Below are positions 10,986 through 22,281 of a stretch of 64,000 bases of DNA, one piece after another; position 1 is the stretch's first letter; the number at the start of each line of letters is the position of its first letter. This stretch comes from Reticulitermes speratus (Eukaryota; Arthropoda; Insecta; Blattodea; Rhinotermitidae): positions 19,895,936 to 19,959,935 of the forward strand of contig JAJKFL010000008.1 of assembly GCA_021186555.1 (NCBI GenBank), in the 5' to 3' direction. The translations under genes and the position numbers were made by a program. The notes under the pieces were generated by a model. The model was not told the DNA's origin and made no database searches. It saw only the letters and a list, made by a program, of their open reading frames with translations.

Positions 10986-12543
10986 TTCAAATGACATTAT
11001 GTAGGCCTACGTGCCAAAATCAATAATAATATACGTAATGGTTCAAAGGTTACAGTGAGTACACATATACCGCCACACAAAACAGCGGCTTGGAGGTCCC
11101 ATTCACCTACATTTCACTTCAGGAAAACAGGTTAATAATCAGGGGATTAATTTTTCTTAGTATGAAAAATTTGTTAAACGGACTTTTTACCTGCTTAAAC
11201 TGTCACAGTATGACGACATATGTATCGCTACAGCTATACGTTTGCTAAAATGCTATGACCAAATGAGCACTCGTTATGTAAGTGCACGACCATCCGATCA
11301 CAAGCAATGTCATCTGTGAGACATTCAATATACGTTAAAGTAATTTCCACTATAATTCTGAACTAAGTGGGCTAGATTGCGATCTATGCCGCGCGACATG
11401 CTCTGATTATCGTGTATAGAGAGAAAACCTCACGTTACTCCTTGACTGGTACAAGTACCAACAGATATCAAATAAATATCCAACAATAACCCACGGCACT
11501 AACATTCACTTTTGTTTGAGTTGCTTCATTAACTACTGTATCGACATAGTACAGTTTCGATTTTCAGGCCTGTACTGCACATTTTGGTAAATACTTCGAC
11601 CGAAGGAAAACTAAGTAACAAGAAGGACGGATTTATTATTTAAGGCAAAGAAGTATTTAACGAACACGGCAGTGACTCCAACTAAATAGCATCTAATGAT
11701 AGGATGATTAGTAAATACTGATTTGGTATAAATTGAGAACGAAACGGTTGTCACACTGGTTATGTATTTGTGTTCAGAAAAATTTTAACAATTTTAGCAG
11801 ATATAAATTATTTTTCAAATGGGACTCGAAACAATTTAATCTCATTATTCTTCCTCTTCTTCATCTTCTAAGGTGCTTGTCCTCTTTTCAGGCCATGGCG
11901 TCCCAAATCTTGAAGAATATCTACTTATAACCATCTATTCAAAAACGAAACGTCTTTGGCGTAAATTCGATTTTAATGGAAATACAATTCCCCTTTGAGT
12001 TTCATGTACATGTGTGCAATTGCGAAATCGGAATTTGTTAAAATACTCGTATGTGTCTATTGACATCACGAACGTAACAATATTCCATCAGGCATAAGAA
12101 CCACTGCAGTTCACGGACGGCTGGTCGATAAAATCATCGTTGTTGCACTATCAGATTGTTATGCTTAGGAAAATTTCTCCTAGTCTGACAATCATGGTGT
12201 TATTTATTACCAAAGACTGTTTAAAAAAACAAAGGAAAGAGTTATATATAGCGGATGTAGGAAACAGAAACGTTACACAAAGCAGGTCATAGAAATTGTC
12301 TGGCAAAGAGAAATAATCACTACAATTACAATCAAAAAGCATTGATTCTTATTCGTGACCAAATATCGTGTACTCTGCGCATGCTCTTTCTTTTTCATAA
12401 CTATCTTGTTGTTTCCCTTCCTCATGATCTCTGCTCACCAACGAGGCCTGTCGTCGCTCAGTTACCATCGGACATGACATTTAACAAGAACTGAAATACA
12501 TACTCCAATTTGGAGATGGTGGTATTATTCAAACGCACCAAAT
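10986..12543. other. About 1.5 kb without a recognisable feature
   Basis: AT-rich sequence with no frame over 65 codons and no matched repeat. Confidence 0.3.
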
Positions 12544-12990
12544 GTAAAGTTATCCCTGTGCATCCCTACGAATACATTGAGGAGTGAAGGTACAGCTCCA
12601 CCCATTCTGAACATCGGCACGTGATCAAACTGAGCGCCCCCCAGTGCCCGTTGAACAGGAAACTGAGTAAACTTTACGTTATTTGTACCGTACATTTTTA
12701 ATTATATATATCTTATGCAGACAAATGTACACTGTTTTATGTTATTTAACGCAATTTTTATTAAATGCTGCATTAAAGGCAGCATTTAATAAAAACTGCG
12801 TTAAATAACATAAAACAATGTACATTTGTCTGCATAAGATATATATAGGAAACTGAGTGTGAGCCAGGACTGGTCTGAGCGCTTTGTGGAAAAGAAGAAT
12901 TTCTTTCCTCTGCCAGGAATCGAACCATGATTCTTCGGTCGTCTAAACCGTAGCCTACCCACTATACCGATTTATCCCGACTTACCTCAG
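12544..12990 (-). mobile_element. tRNA-derived SINE (S3), interrupted by a palindromic element
   Basis: Seen: minus-strand S3 copy with the B box as rc of CCAGGAATCGAACC near 12920, and a body block AAAAGAAGAATTTCTTTCC. A 178-bp palindromic element sits inside it at 12669-12846, flanked by the duplicated SINE block AGGAAACTGAGT. The SINE is therefore older than the palindrome. Confidence 0.65.
12669..12846 (-). mobile_element. Palindromic element with conserved one-sided tail, no hammerhead core
   Basis: Seen: a palindrome with arms of about 65 bp (12705-12771 with 12778-12846) around a short centre near ATTAAAG. A further 37 bp lies on the left only. That left piece reads ACTTTACGTTATTTGTACCG then TACATTT, matching the one-sided tails at 26281 and 51722. 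A perfect 12-bp duplication AGGAAACTGAGT flanks the element at 12657-12668 and 12847-12858. Neither arm contains the GAAAC core. Strand is given so that the tail is 3'. Confidence 0.85.
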
Positions 12991-13124
12991 TCGGTACAGT
13001 GACTAGGTTATGGCTCCTTACTAAATGCGTTGCTTTCAATTACATGTAGCTCAATTGCTTTGATATTCATTTATTCCTGATGCAAGAGTTGTAGCGGGTA
13101 ATTGATATGCATACTTTCTTGAAA

Positions 13125-13350
13125 GACTCCTGTCTTCTTGTGGGACGTGACGCAAAGCAGTTGCGAAAAGATGCCTGTCCGTCCGTCTGTCAGTCTCTCT
13201 CGCCGCACGGAACCGCGCGACTCACACCAGACGTTTTTCGTGAAATTCAGTCTTTACAATCTTCATAAATTTGTCGGTACATCCCAATTTCTGGTAAAAT
13301 CATGGAAAAATAACAGACATTTCACAAAAAGACCTACGTACGGGTACAAT
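13125..13350 (-). repeat. Degraded copy of the GGCGCGTTCG-ended repeat family
   Basis: Seen: GCCTGTCCGTCCGTCTGTC followed by ATAAATTTGTCGGTAC and CACAAAAAGACCTACGTACG, in the same order as the copies at 37384-37615 and 37636-38060. The terminal GGCGCGTTCG blocks are not recognisable here. A 75-codon frame across it is fortuitous. Confidence 0.45.
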
Positions 13351-13769
13351 AATATATCACCATGATTGGCCTTTATAATTGAAAGAATGTTCCCTGTGAG
13401 GTACAAACTAAGGCTGAAAAAAGGTTAACGTTACAAAAAGAATTAGGTAAATATAAGGAACAGGATATCTCTCCATTTACAGGATACCGATTATAATCGA
13501 CCGTAAATCCGTTACTAAGACACTGTTATTTCATGTGGTGTGTATAATGTGGCAAGGCACACGCTTTATACTCAGCAATTTTAAATGTGAGGGGTAATAA
13601 CGGCAAAAGCGCCAGATGTGTTACGACGTATAACATGTCCCAACATGTTAAAACATACGTCTCTAGTAACATGAATTATTTCTAAAAGCTGGTGTTTGGA
13701 CTGATATGGCACAAGAAGGAAGAGGCTTATATCAATGAGTCTCTCTGGGGCACTTTATTTCTGTCTCAG

Positions 13770-13990
13770 CAGCAAAAGTGTTGCGGCACGCCTGTAGCCT
13801 TTTATTTGGGACGTTCCTGGTTCAAACCTCGCCTGAGGGACTATCCTGACTGAGGTGTTCGTTGTTCTTACAGTTTCTCCAGGCATATACTGGGATGGTA
13901 CCTCGATTGTGCCGCTACCAATTTCTTGTACATGCTTTCCAATTGTTCATTCAATTATCACATTATCGAAGCTATATAATCTGAGATATT
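13770..13990 (+). mobile_element. tRNA-derived SINE, family S4 (degraded)
   Basis: Seen: B-box-like CTGGTTCAAACCTCGCC, then CAGTTTCTCCAGGCATA, GGGATGGTACCTCGAT, and a tail ATCGAAGCTATATAATCTGA. The block order parallels 28115-28345 and 21715-21930. The A box is poor. Confidence 0.5.
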
Positions 13991-14933
13991 GAAAACTTCG
14001 TAAGATAAAAATAAAAATCACTGCAGAAAAATATAATGTACTGGATTTCTTTGTGGAAATTGGGAACATCTCACGTATCGAACGATTATGAGGTACATAC
14101 ATATCGGGGGAAGCACAGCTGTTTGTCGACAGTCGGTTTCTGGCTAAAGGTTAGAGAGGCCGTTGTGATTATACCAAAGAGTAGCCGGCTCATCTCACCC
14201 GCCAAAAAGCATGACAACTTGCAAAAGTCCGCCCGTATTGACGAGTGTAAGAGTAACCTAAGTCACATGGCAGGAACCGAACTAAATGTAGTGAAATGCA
14301 TTCAGCTACAAACTACACTGCTTTCGAATTTTCATTAAAAATGATTACGGTGCAGAAATATTTTCGCAGTCATAGTTACGAGTTGGGCGAACAGGTACAT
14401 GCAAATCTGTATTATCTACAGCCAAGAGCAGCTGCTCACTCACGACAAAACTGCAATAAACAACAAATGACTGAAAACTAAACAACAATAACAGGAACAC
14501 AACAATAAAAAACACGATGAAAGAAATATATCATGTTGTACAAGAAAAAAAAAAGGAAGATCAGAATCTATACAACACAAATTAATACTAATAATATCCA
14601 AAAACGAAGTGAAATGACACTAAAAAGCAGCAAACACGAATTGCAACACAAATGTAACATATTTTGTATTATAGTAAACATAACAGTGAAACAGCTGTCA
14701 CAGAAACGCAACAGCAATAATAAGTGGGGACACAACTGTAAGGTTAACAGAGCTATGTGTCTAACAAGTAATTAAATATACCGACTGTATATAGGCCTAT
14801 ACATGTATACATAAAATATTCAGTAATACTAACATACGCTGAGAATGTAACAGACTATGTTAATGTACTTTTAAATGTCATTTTATTGTAAATTTCCTTA
14901 CATTATAAATGAATTATATTAAAAATTGCAATA

Positions 14934-15169
14934 TTTTCCCCATGGCGCAACAGCCCCTAGCGGGCAAGGGCCTCCTCATTATTGAGGATTCACGATCACA
15001 CTCAGACACACCACACTGGGTAGGACTCCTCTGGACGACTGATTAGCCCGACGCAGAGACCTCTACCTGACAACACACAACACTAACAGGAGACAGACAT
15101 CCATGCTCACGGCGGGATTCGAACGCCCAATACTAGCAAGCGAGCGACAGCAGACCCACAACTTAAGAC
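14934..15169 (-). mobile_element. tRNA-derived SINE, family S1, 5'-truncated, 15-bp target-site duplication
   Basis: Seen: minus-strand body A and most of the head, missing about the first 18 bases (GCCGATCCCAGTGGCCGC). The 3' end is GTTGCGCCATGGGG then AAAATATT. The perfect direct repeat TTAAAAATTGCAATA flanks it (14919-14933, 15170-15184). A 5' truncation with an intact duplication is the usual outcome of target-primed reverse transcription. Confidence 0.9.
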
Positions 15170-15369
15170 TTAAAAATTGCAATAGAAGTCCAATGTTTTA
15201 AGTTTCTAATTTCAGATCTTTATAAGTTACTTTGCAAACATTGAAAAATCCCAAGATGGCGAGGCAATCTAATAAAAATATCAACAAGGCCAAAAATACG
15301 CAAACAAATGCATCATACACGTGTAAGTTTTCAGGAGTTCATGACGGTTGTTAATCATATCATTGTCTA

Positions 15370-15563
15370 CTTTGGGTTTCTGTAAAATGTAGTGGTCAAA
15401 TGTCCCGACGTTTCGAAGGAACATTCTGCTTCCATATTCAGGTCGACAAACGGATCAGAAAGATCCGTCCGCTTAAACTAGTTCAGTCACCCTGAAGACG
15501 AAAGGAGTATGTTCATCCTAAACGTCGGAAAATTTAACCACTGCATGGTACAGAAAACCAAAA
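15370..15563. mobile_element. Palindromic hammerhead element, family gamma
   Basis: Seen: the left arm (about 15376-15450) is inverted against the right arm (about 15485-15556), sharing GGTTT(T)CTGTA, AGTGGT, AAAT and CGACGTTT. The centre contains GGATCAGAAAGATCC. Each arm has a decayed outward-facing hammerhead core: the minus strand reads CTGAATA...GAAACGTC at 15441-15408, the plus strand CTGAAGA (15492-15498)...TAAACGTC. Stem II of the left core is GGAA/TTCC. No flanking duplication was found. Confidence 0.65.
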
Positions 15564-15627
15564 GACCATCATCCAATGTAACACAATTGCCACACTGAAG
15601 ATGACGCACATACAAGCGTTGAAAAGC

Positions 15628-15654
15628 ATTTGTCAATTGAACAATTGACAAAAG
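15628..15654. repeat. Short perfect hairpin
   Basis: Seen: TTTGTCAATTG and CAATTGACAAA separated by two bases. It lies between a hammerhead palindrome and a SINE. Too short to assign to an element. Confidence 0.6.
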
Positions 15655-15694
15655 TGTGGAACAGACAGGTGAGCAATTGAATGTTTTTGTTTGG

Positions 15695-15903
15695 ATCGTG
15701 CCATGGCTCAGGCGGTTAGTCGCCGGCCTCTTACCGCGGAGGCCCGGGTTTAATCCCAGGTCTCTTCGTGTGGAATTTGTAGTGAACAAAGAGTCAGGGA
15801 ACAGGGTTTTCTCTGAGTACTTCGATATTCCTCTTTCAGCAGCATTCCACCAATGGTCTATACTCATTCATTCATCTATCACCGACGCTATATAACCTTA
15901 GCA
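15695..15903 (+). mobile_element. tRNA-derived SINE, family S2 (variant tail)
   Basis: Seen: head ATCGTGCCATGGCTCAGGCG with A box TGGCTCAGGCGGTTAGTCG and B box GGGTTTAATCCC; body with TTTTCTCTGAGTACTTCG and ATTCCACCAATGGT. The tail is CATTCATTCATCTATC then GACGCTATATAACC, not the usual GGGGCCCTTC end of S2. The same tail type appears at 34740. A second S2 copy starts 35 bp downstream in the same orientation. Confidence 0.85.
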
Positions 15904-15937
15904 AATGCCCGTGTCATCAACTAATCCAATACATAAG

Positions 15938-16192
15938 GGCCGTGCCATGGCTCAGGCGGTTAGTCGCCGGTTTCTCACCGCGGAGGCCCGGGTTCAATCC
16001 CAGGTCGGTCCATGTGGGGTTTTCCTTCGAGTACTTCGGGTTTCCCCTGTCAATTTCATTCCACCGGTGCTCCATTAAAATGGAAAAGCAGAAAAACCCT
16101 CATCATCTTCATCACAGGTTTGACAATAAGCCTTCAAAGCTGAGGTGCGTCCGTAGCATCTGCTGCGGGGACCTTCAATTAAAAAAACACAC
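15938..16192 (+). mobile_element. tRNA-derived SINE, family S2
   Basis: Seen: head GGCCGTGCCATGGCTCAGGC, B box GGGTTCAATCCCAGG, body with GTACTTCGGGTTTCCCCTGT and CATTCCACCGGTGCTCCAT, and 3' end CGTCCGTAGCATCTGCTGCG before an A-rich tail. About 55 bp between head and body (TTTGTGGTGGACAAAG... in other copies) is deleted here. Confidence 0.85.
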
Positions 16193-16499
16193 TACAGACG
16201 TTACACAAGGTCAGTGCCAAGTGACCAAATGGAATAAAACCAAAAGAACAGAAAACTGCATGCTCCAGTTACACCAATACTCATAAAGTACACAAAATGG
16301 CAACGTGTGTTGATTGTCCGCGATTATTTTTGCGTTCGAATCGGCCCACAGGACTTACAAGGAAAGGATAGGGAAACAAACGTACATACATACATACATA
16401 CATCATACAAAGCAGGTAGATTTGTCCCGATGTTGGCAAAATCACCACACCTGAAGACTTATGGAATGGAAGTACAGCATTAGATGGAAATGAGTAATC

Positions 16500-16680
16500 A
16501 GTTCCACACCTCGGCCGCTCTACCCCTGAGGAATTACCCTCCAGATACCTTTGGATAGGAGGCTGAATGGGCTCAAGAGGTGGTATGGATGGTGGACAGA
16601 AGAGAAAATGGCTAGCCCTGCCTTGAGTCTAATCCCAGTTACTCGGTAAGAAACAAAAAGAAAAGGCGAAAGGAAGAACT
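16500..16680 (-). mobile_element. S3 SINE fragment
   Basis: Seen: minus-strand match to S3 through CGGCCGCTCTACCCC, GATAGGAGGCTGAATGGG and AGAAGAGAAAATGGCT. The tRNA head is mostly lost. A short (CATA)n run lies upstream at 16381-16402. Confidence 0.45.
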
Positions 16681-17631
16681 GGAAACACAGAAAGGGCGGA
16701 AGATGGAAAAAGAAACACGGTCGAAACTTATCTGGAGGCTTTTCCACTAGAATCTCACATATATTTCTCATTTTCCCAGAATACCTATTTGAACATATTC
16801 AAATCCCTTATAATGACAATGGTGATTCAAACCAACATTGAAGATAATAACTTATCGCAATTACTAGACCCTTAAGCATTACGAACCCTTATACATGGTG
16901 TTATACCTCAGTCGACAACGCCTTCATGGACCCGAGTTTACTCCAGTGTAAACCCTGATACGTAAATGATACACACGGACACAGATAAATCCTGCAGACT
17001 CAGTTCATTACCACATTTAACCTAATCTAAAACTGGAACATCAATTGTGAAATTTAATTTCGATGTATTTTATGGGAACACTTTAACCATTTCGCTTCCA
17101 TTGACAAGACGCCAATCAGTTAGACACCTACGTCGCTCTTCCACCCAGCTGTTCAACGGACCGTTCCCAATCATCTGGGAGATACCCCGTCTCCTGTGAA
17201 GCGTGCAGTTGCCAACGAACAGCAGGAAAGTTGTGTCGTCTTAATGATGACCGGTTTCGTATTCAGTCAGGCAGCACTTGAACTCATAATAGTAGAAACA
17301 GCTACTTACACTTATCGATAATATTACTGTTCATTGTGTGGCTTACATGCAAACAGCTGAAGTTAATGTTTTTTCTTAAATTAGTAACTTTCAAAATACA
17401 TTAATTATCTGCTGGTCTGGTGGTTCAGTAAAATTAAACTGTCAATATGCTACTAGTTCATAAAATACAGCTACCGTGCTGACAGCATCATTAAATAAAC
17501 AACAAAAATACAGTTCTCAGGTATGTCAATTCATTGGTGCAGTACAGATATCAAGCACGATATGGTTTAGTTTGCTGCCTCTGCAAACAATTACTCGTTG
17601 AGTGCACAAATCCTGGGCGCCAAGTCGCCCG
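16681..17631. other. No feature seen
   Basis: No repeat or gene recognised. All frames are short. Confidence 0.3.
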
Positions 17632-17760
17632 GGCTACTAAATTTTTTACAGTTGAGCCTAATATTTTTGGTCCTCAGTGTGAAACTTGCTTCATGTCACC
17701 CTTCTGGCGCTTAGAATTTTCAGGTGGCTCTTAGATTTTTTGAAAATTTGTGTAACCTGC
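17632..17760 (+). repeat. Dispersed repeat, copy 2 of 2
   Basis: Seen: same ordered blocks as 10857-10985 (GCCTAATATTTTTGG, GCTTCATGTCACC, TTCTGGCGC, AGGTGGCTCTTAGATTTT). A satellite array begins only 36 bp downstream. Class unknown. Confidence 0.65.
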
Positions 17761-17795
17761 CTGACAACACTCTGCACCTACAAAAATAACATTCT

Positions 17796-18400
17796 ATCAG
17801 TGCAGAATAGCTCTGAAGTATGCTACTAACTTGGCATACTGTGTCAGTCAAAGTACTCTTCAGTTCAGTGCACAATAGAACTGAAGTATGCTACTGACTT
17901 GGTGCGTTAGTCAAAGTACTGTTCAGTTCAGTGCACAATAGAACTGAAGTATGCTACTGACTTGGTATACTGCGTAAGTCAAAGTACTGTTCAGTTCAGT
18001 GCACAATAGAACTGAAGTATGCTACTGACTTGGTATACTGCGTAAGTCAAAGTACTGTTCAGTGCACAATAGAACTGAAGTATGCTACTGACTTGGTATA
18101 CTGCGTAAGTCAAAGCTACTATTCAGTTCAGTGCACAATAGAACTGAAGTATGCTACTGACTTGGTATATGCTAAGTCAAAGTACTGTTCAGTTTAGTGC
18201 ACAATAGACTGAAGTGCTACTGACTTGGTATACTCCGTTAGTCAAAGTACTGTTCAGTTCAGTGCACTATACCATTGAAGTATGCTACTGATCTGTTCAG
18301 TGCAATACAGCTCTCAAATATGCTATGTGTTTAGTTCAATACAGTTGTCAAGTAAGCTACTGGTTTAGTATGCTGTGCCAGTCAACGAACACAAGTTCAG
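17796..18400. repeat. Satellite array, 61-68-bp unit, about 8 copies plus decayed end
   Basis: Seen: unit begins CAGTTCAGTGCACAATAGAA, contains CTGAAGTATGCTACTGACTT and GGTATACTGCGTAAGTC, and ends AAAGTACTGTT. The central copies are almost identical while the outer ones (17796 and after about 18255) are shorter and diverged, the pattern expected from unequal exchange. Some copies lack a 6-7-bp piece (CAGTTCA or TATACTG). Confidence 0.9.
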
Positions 18401-18816
18401 CTCACTACAGGCTTTTTTAGCGCATTGTCTCTCAAGCTTACCTTCAGTTCTGACTTGACAGTTTTTTTTCCATCCAGTTTCCTATCCGGGACCGAGCTGT
18501 TAGCGGTAACACCCTACTCTGTATTCTGGACATATCCGGTTTGAATCTCGGTGGATTATCTGTTATCATCACTGAGTTATCCCACAGGTTTTCTCATTCA
18601 CTCTTTTCAATAACGGAGCGCCACGTGTTTTTTAATTATTAATTGAAGATTACAATTTACAAGGAAAAAATTACAAAAATTGTTCCGATAACCAATTTAA
18701 CTAATATGAGTACATGGACCAAAAGTTATAAATAGGGAAAAATAAAAATAATACTAGTGAAAAAAGACTAAAAAAACACTATACCTGATGGCGCCACGTG
18801 TAAATAAGCAGGCAAT

Positions 18817-19340
18817 GTACGTAAAACGTAACACTGAGGCGCGTTCGCTTAACCACTGTTCCCGTGGAAAAGCAATAAGTATTACATAATATGAGCGTGT
18901 GTCTGTATTCTTGCCTTAGTTGTCCAGCATGCAAGGCGCATGCGCCGTATTATATTGTCATCTGTGGCCTATCCGGCTCTACCATATTTTTCCACATTAT
19001 CTCATAAACGGCAAGACTTTCGGAAAAAATGTATTGAACATAAATTGTGTGTTTTGATTTTCTCTACAAATTTTGTGTGAAATATTTCTCATTATGAGAA
19101 GAAATCAGCGAGATACCATCATAAATGTACACACGTTTTCATGTAAAGTACCCGTTATTCTTGTTAGATTTTAATGAAAATTAAATTTTCTAGACGGATC
19201 TCCGAAAAATTCTCAAATATCACATTTCATGAAAATCCGTCAGTGGGAGCCGAGTTGCTGCATGCGGGACAGACGGACGGACAAACATACAGACATGAAG
19301 CCAACAGTCGCTTTTCGCAATTCTGCGACCGAGCATAAAA
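18817..19340 (+). repeat. Dispersed repeat with GGCGCGTTCG end, copy 1
   Basis: Seen: starts TGAGGCGCGTTCGCTTAACC and shares ordered blocks with 38757-39316: GTGTCTGTATTCTTGCCTTA, TTTTCCACATT, GTTTTGATTTTCTCTACAA, GTAAAGTACCCGTTATTCTT, CATGAAAATCCGTC, GGGAGCCGAGTTG, then a GACGGACGGAC block and ACAGTCGCTTT. Non-coding throughout. Class unknown; the short inverted ends suggest a non-autonomous DNA element. Confidence 0.75.
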
Positions 19341-20319
19341 ATCCCTGATCGCTTCCTTTCAATTATTTTTCATCGCGATCAGCTTTCCACCTGATTTTAC
19401 GATATACGAGTACAACTTCTGCTATTGAACGTGGCATCCCACTATACATTTAGGCCTATACATCTCGAATGCTAAATTTTGTCCAGAACCAAATGGCTTA
19501 AGCGATATATCTGAATTACGTTCGGAAGATGTCTGCTTCGAACATCGACAGGGACACTAACATCCTGAGGTTTCTCGTGATTTACTCAGTCCCTCCAGCC
19601 AAGTGCCACAACAGTAGGCTGCATAAAATTAAGTCATGAGTGTTCCTTACACATCCTATCCTTTTTATTATTCAGCAATCACCCTACCACTTAAACCTAC
19701 GTAATCTGAGCTACTGACATTGTTTAATCAACCATTAATAAAAATTTGGACTTTGCACATCCACATGCTTCTTTTTATAAAAGCCAAATCTCTTCGGAAA
19801 TGGGTTCTACTTCGCCCTTCAGGTGGAGGGACTATGTAGCCTCAAGACTTAAGACATCGTACTCTTTTACATGTAATTTCTCAATATAAATTCCACAGTT
19901 TATTCCCAGAACTAACAATTTACAGGGTGTATAGTGCAGAAAATCTTCCTTAGAATTATGAATGTTCGAGTTTCGAAAGCTGGCAGTAAAACTTGAGAAT
20001 GTTCCTGGTTTCCATTCAGCTGTCTTATCCGGAGTACTGTTTACGAAGTTGGATAGATTACGGAACTGACTGACCAGTCTGAGGCTGTCTCGGCGACAAA
20101 GCCAAGCTGTTGGTAGAGGAAAGTGCACAGTGACCGACATACGTGCACAGCCTTCACAAGCAGGTGTCTGCGCTTTCAGCCACGTTCTCATAAGCGGCCT
20201 TCAACAACGGCACTTGTTTCAAATTGGACAAACGGTCTGGGCGTGTTGGAACGACAACACCAAATCAGGGGCTCTGGTCTTCGTGATTTCAAGGCAGACC
20301 ATGTCAAGAATATAATAGC
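19341..20319. other. No gene seen; possible S4 SINE fragment
   Basis: Around 19535-19625 the blocks GAGGTTTCTCGTGATTTACTC and CAGTCCCTCCAGCCAAGTG resemble the S4 body, but no head is visible. A 119-codon minus-strand frame at 19832-20191 has no recognisable domain. Confidence 0.3.
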
Positions 20320-20597
20320 GTAATCGGTATAGCGAATCGCTACGGGCTAGAAGGTCCGGGGATCGAATCCCGGTGGGGGCGAAAGATTCTGCATCCGTCC
20401 AGACCGACCCTGGGGCCCACCTAGCCTCCTATACAATGGGTACCGGGTCTCTTTCCCGGGGGTAAAGCGGCCGGGGCGTGGAGTTGACCACCCAACCTCA
20501 TCTAGTGACAGGGTTAAAGAAAGAGTAGAGCTATACCTCTACTCCCGCTCTGGACCTTCATAGCCTGTTCTAAGGTGAACTTTACCTTTTACCATTT
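20320..20597 (+). mobile_element. tRNA-derived SINE, family S3
   Basis: Seen: tRNA-like head with TAGCGAATCGCTACGGGCTA and B box GGGGATCGAATCCCGG, body CCACCTAGCCTCCTATAC, CGGGGGTAAAGCGGCC and GAGTTGACCACCC, and 3' end AACTTTACCTTTTACC. Full-length or nearly so. No clear flanking duplication. Confidence 0.8.
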
Positions 20598-21714
20598 TAT
20601 AACTTTCCTTAGAGTTTGTATTTAAAATCAACAACATAAGTCACTATCGGTCCAACATACAGCCAGGTCCTACTCCATGTGAAACTCGAATTAATTATCT
20701 CAAACACGCCGTCATATAAGGCACATGATAAAAGATCGCGAAATATTTAAGAATCTTTCAAAATTACTTTGTTGTAGGGTGTGACACCATATATTCCGGT
20801 ATAAGGTACCGACATTTCAGTGGAAGCTATTACCTTCACCTTCACAGTAAAGGAATAAGCCGTGAGGCCAGCGACCAGCCAACCGGAAGGTCAAGTGCAG
20901 CTGCCAGCACAGCCAGAACTTAAATATTATTCCGACACAGTTACCTCCTCCGCCCATCCTACATCCTACCTGACTAGGATCCAACTAACTCCCGTCTGTC
21001 ACATCCTCTGCGGACTTTTCTTACTGTGGCTGTTCAGGATGAGGTTTACTGTCCAAAATTCCGCAAATATTCCTGGTATAATTCAGTTCAAACTGTCTGG
21101 CTTTCACTGTCCTATTAGTATTAGAGTGTCTGTATAAATTAAGTCAATTACTGAGGGAAGCAACTAAATTCTTAATTCATGTTAATGGCTCTCAGATCCA
21201 TATATTTTCCACAACACTTTAATAATTGTAATTCCTATTACAGGCAACTAAAATAGCCACAGTACAAATCCTCAGGTTAATTTACCGAGTCTTTTGTTAT
21301 TTAACAAAACCATATCAACTGCACAGGTTATCAACCTGTACCATCAGATAAGGTACAGAAATGTGAGAATTGAGGTTTATACAGCAGCACTGAGGTTTCT
21401 GTCATATGATGCCTTGTCGATAGGTAAATATTAGTCCAAGAAAAATTTCGGCTATGAAGATGGAAGAAAAAAGTTCCTACGAAACACGTACGTGTGTTTG
21501 CCAGCCTACTAAAGCGACCTAGTAGCTTCAGGTATAGGTGGCCTGAAGCAGCTGCTCATATTACGAGCGACATTCGTACCGTTGACCCTTAATAGACAAG
21601 ACGCACGCTATGCCTTCATTATAAAAATATACGTGGTCAAGTTAAGTTAATTGCACTATGAACTGGCTAAGAAATATGTAAGTTTTCATTTCACTAACCA
21701 CGTTGCCGACTGAA
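20598..21714. other. No gene seen; one decayed hammerhead-like core
   Basis: A possible hammerhead remnant of the GGAA/TTCC type lies at 21457-21492 (TGAAGATGGAAG...GTTCCTACGAAAC). The rest shows nothing recognisable. Confidence 0.3.
21457..21492 (+). ncRNA. Decayed hammerhead-like core, GGAA/TTCC type
   Basis: Seen: TGAAGA, then GGAA...TTCC as stem II, then a two-base bulge and GAAACACGT. C3 of the core is changed. Related cores occur at 15408, 26950, 50410 and 62449. Unlikely to cleave. Confidence 0.35.
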
Positions 21715-21930
21715 CTGTCATAAGCCGTAGGTCATCTGACGTGTATTTGGAAGGTGCCAGTTTCGAACCTTAGCCGGGACACTGGCTATCTTGAGTGAGA
21801 TTCCTTGTGATCTTCCTCAGCTTTCCAGGCAAGTGTCAGAATATTATGCTACCTCAGACATTCCACAACCACGGCCCTTCCTATCGTCTCCAATTATTAC
21901 TCATAATCACAGTAAAACCGACACGGTACA
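21715..21930 (+). mobile_element. tRNA-derived SINE, family S4
   Basis: Seen: B-box-like CAGTTTCGAACCTTAGCC, then GGGACACTGGCTATCTTGAG, TTCCTTGTGATCTTCCTCAG, TTTCCAGGCAAGTGTCAGAA, CCACAACCACGGCCC and TTCCTATCGTCTCC. This body type is widespread in insect SINEs as I recall. The head A box is weak. Confidence 0.6.
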
Positions 21931-22281
21931 TACTTCAGATAATGACATCACCGTAAAATTAACCTTCAGTGACTAATCATACTTTAAGAAACTCCAGACA
22001 GATGTAATCTAATATATACGACGGAACTTTAATAAACAGTGTTTACAATAAGGGTTGAATACGGTTTTCGGCAATACTTTTACACGTTCTCCGAATAAGT
22101 GAAAAAAATATACTCATGTATTTAAGGTAGTGTAAATTTGCCTGGCCATACAGTACTTGTTTCAAGTGCCAGAAGACTAAATGTTTTTGGTTTAATCTAT
22201 GCATCAGGGGTCTGCACTAATAATGTGGACAGAATTTGTGGTTCGCATCAGTCCACTATAACGCTCGAATATCACTTGTTA

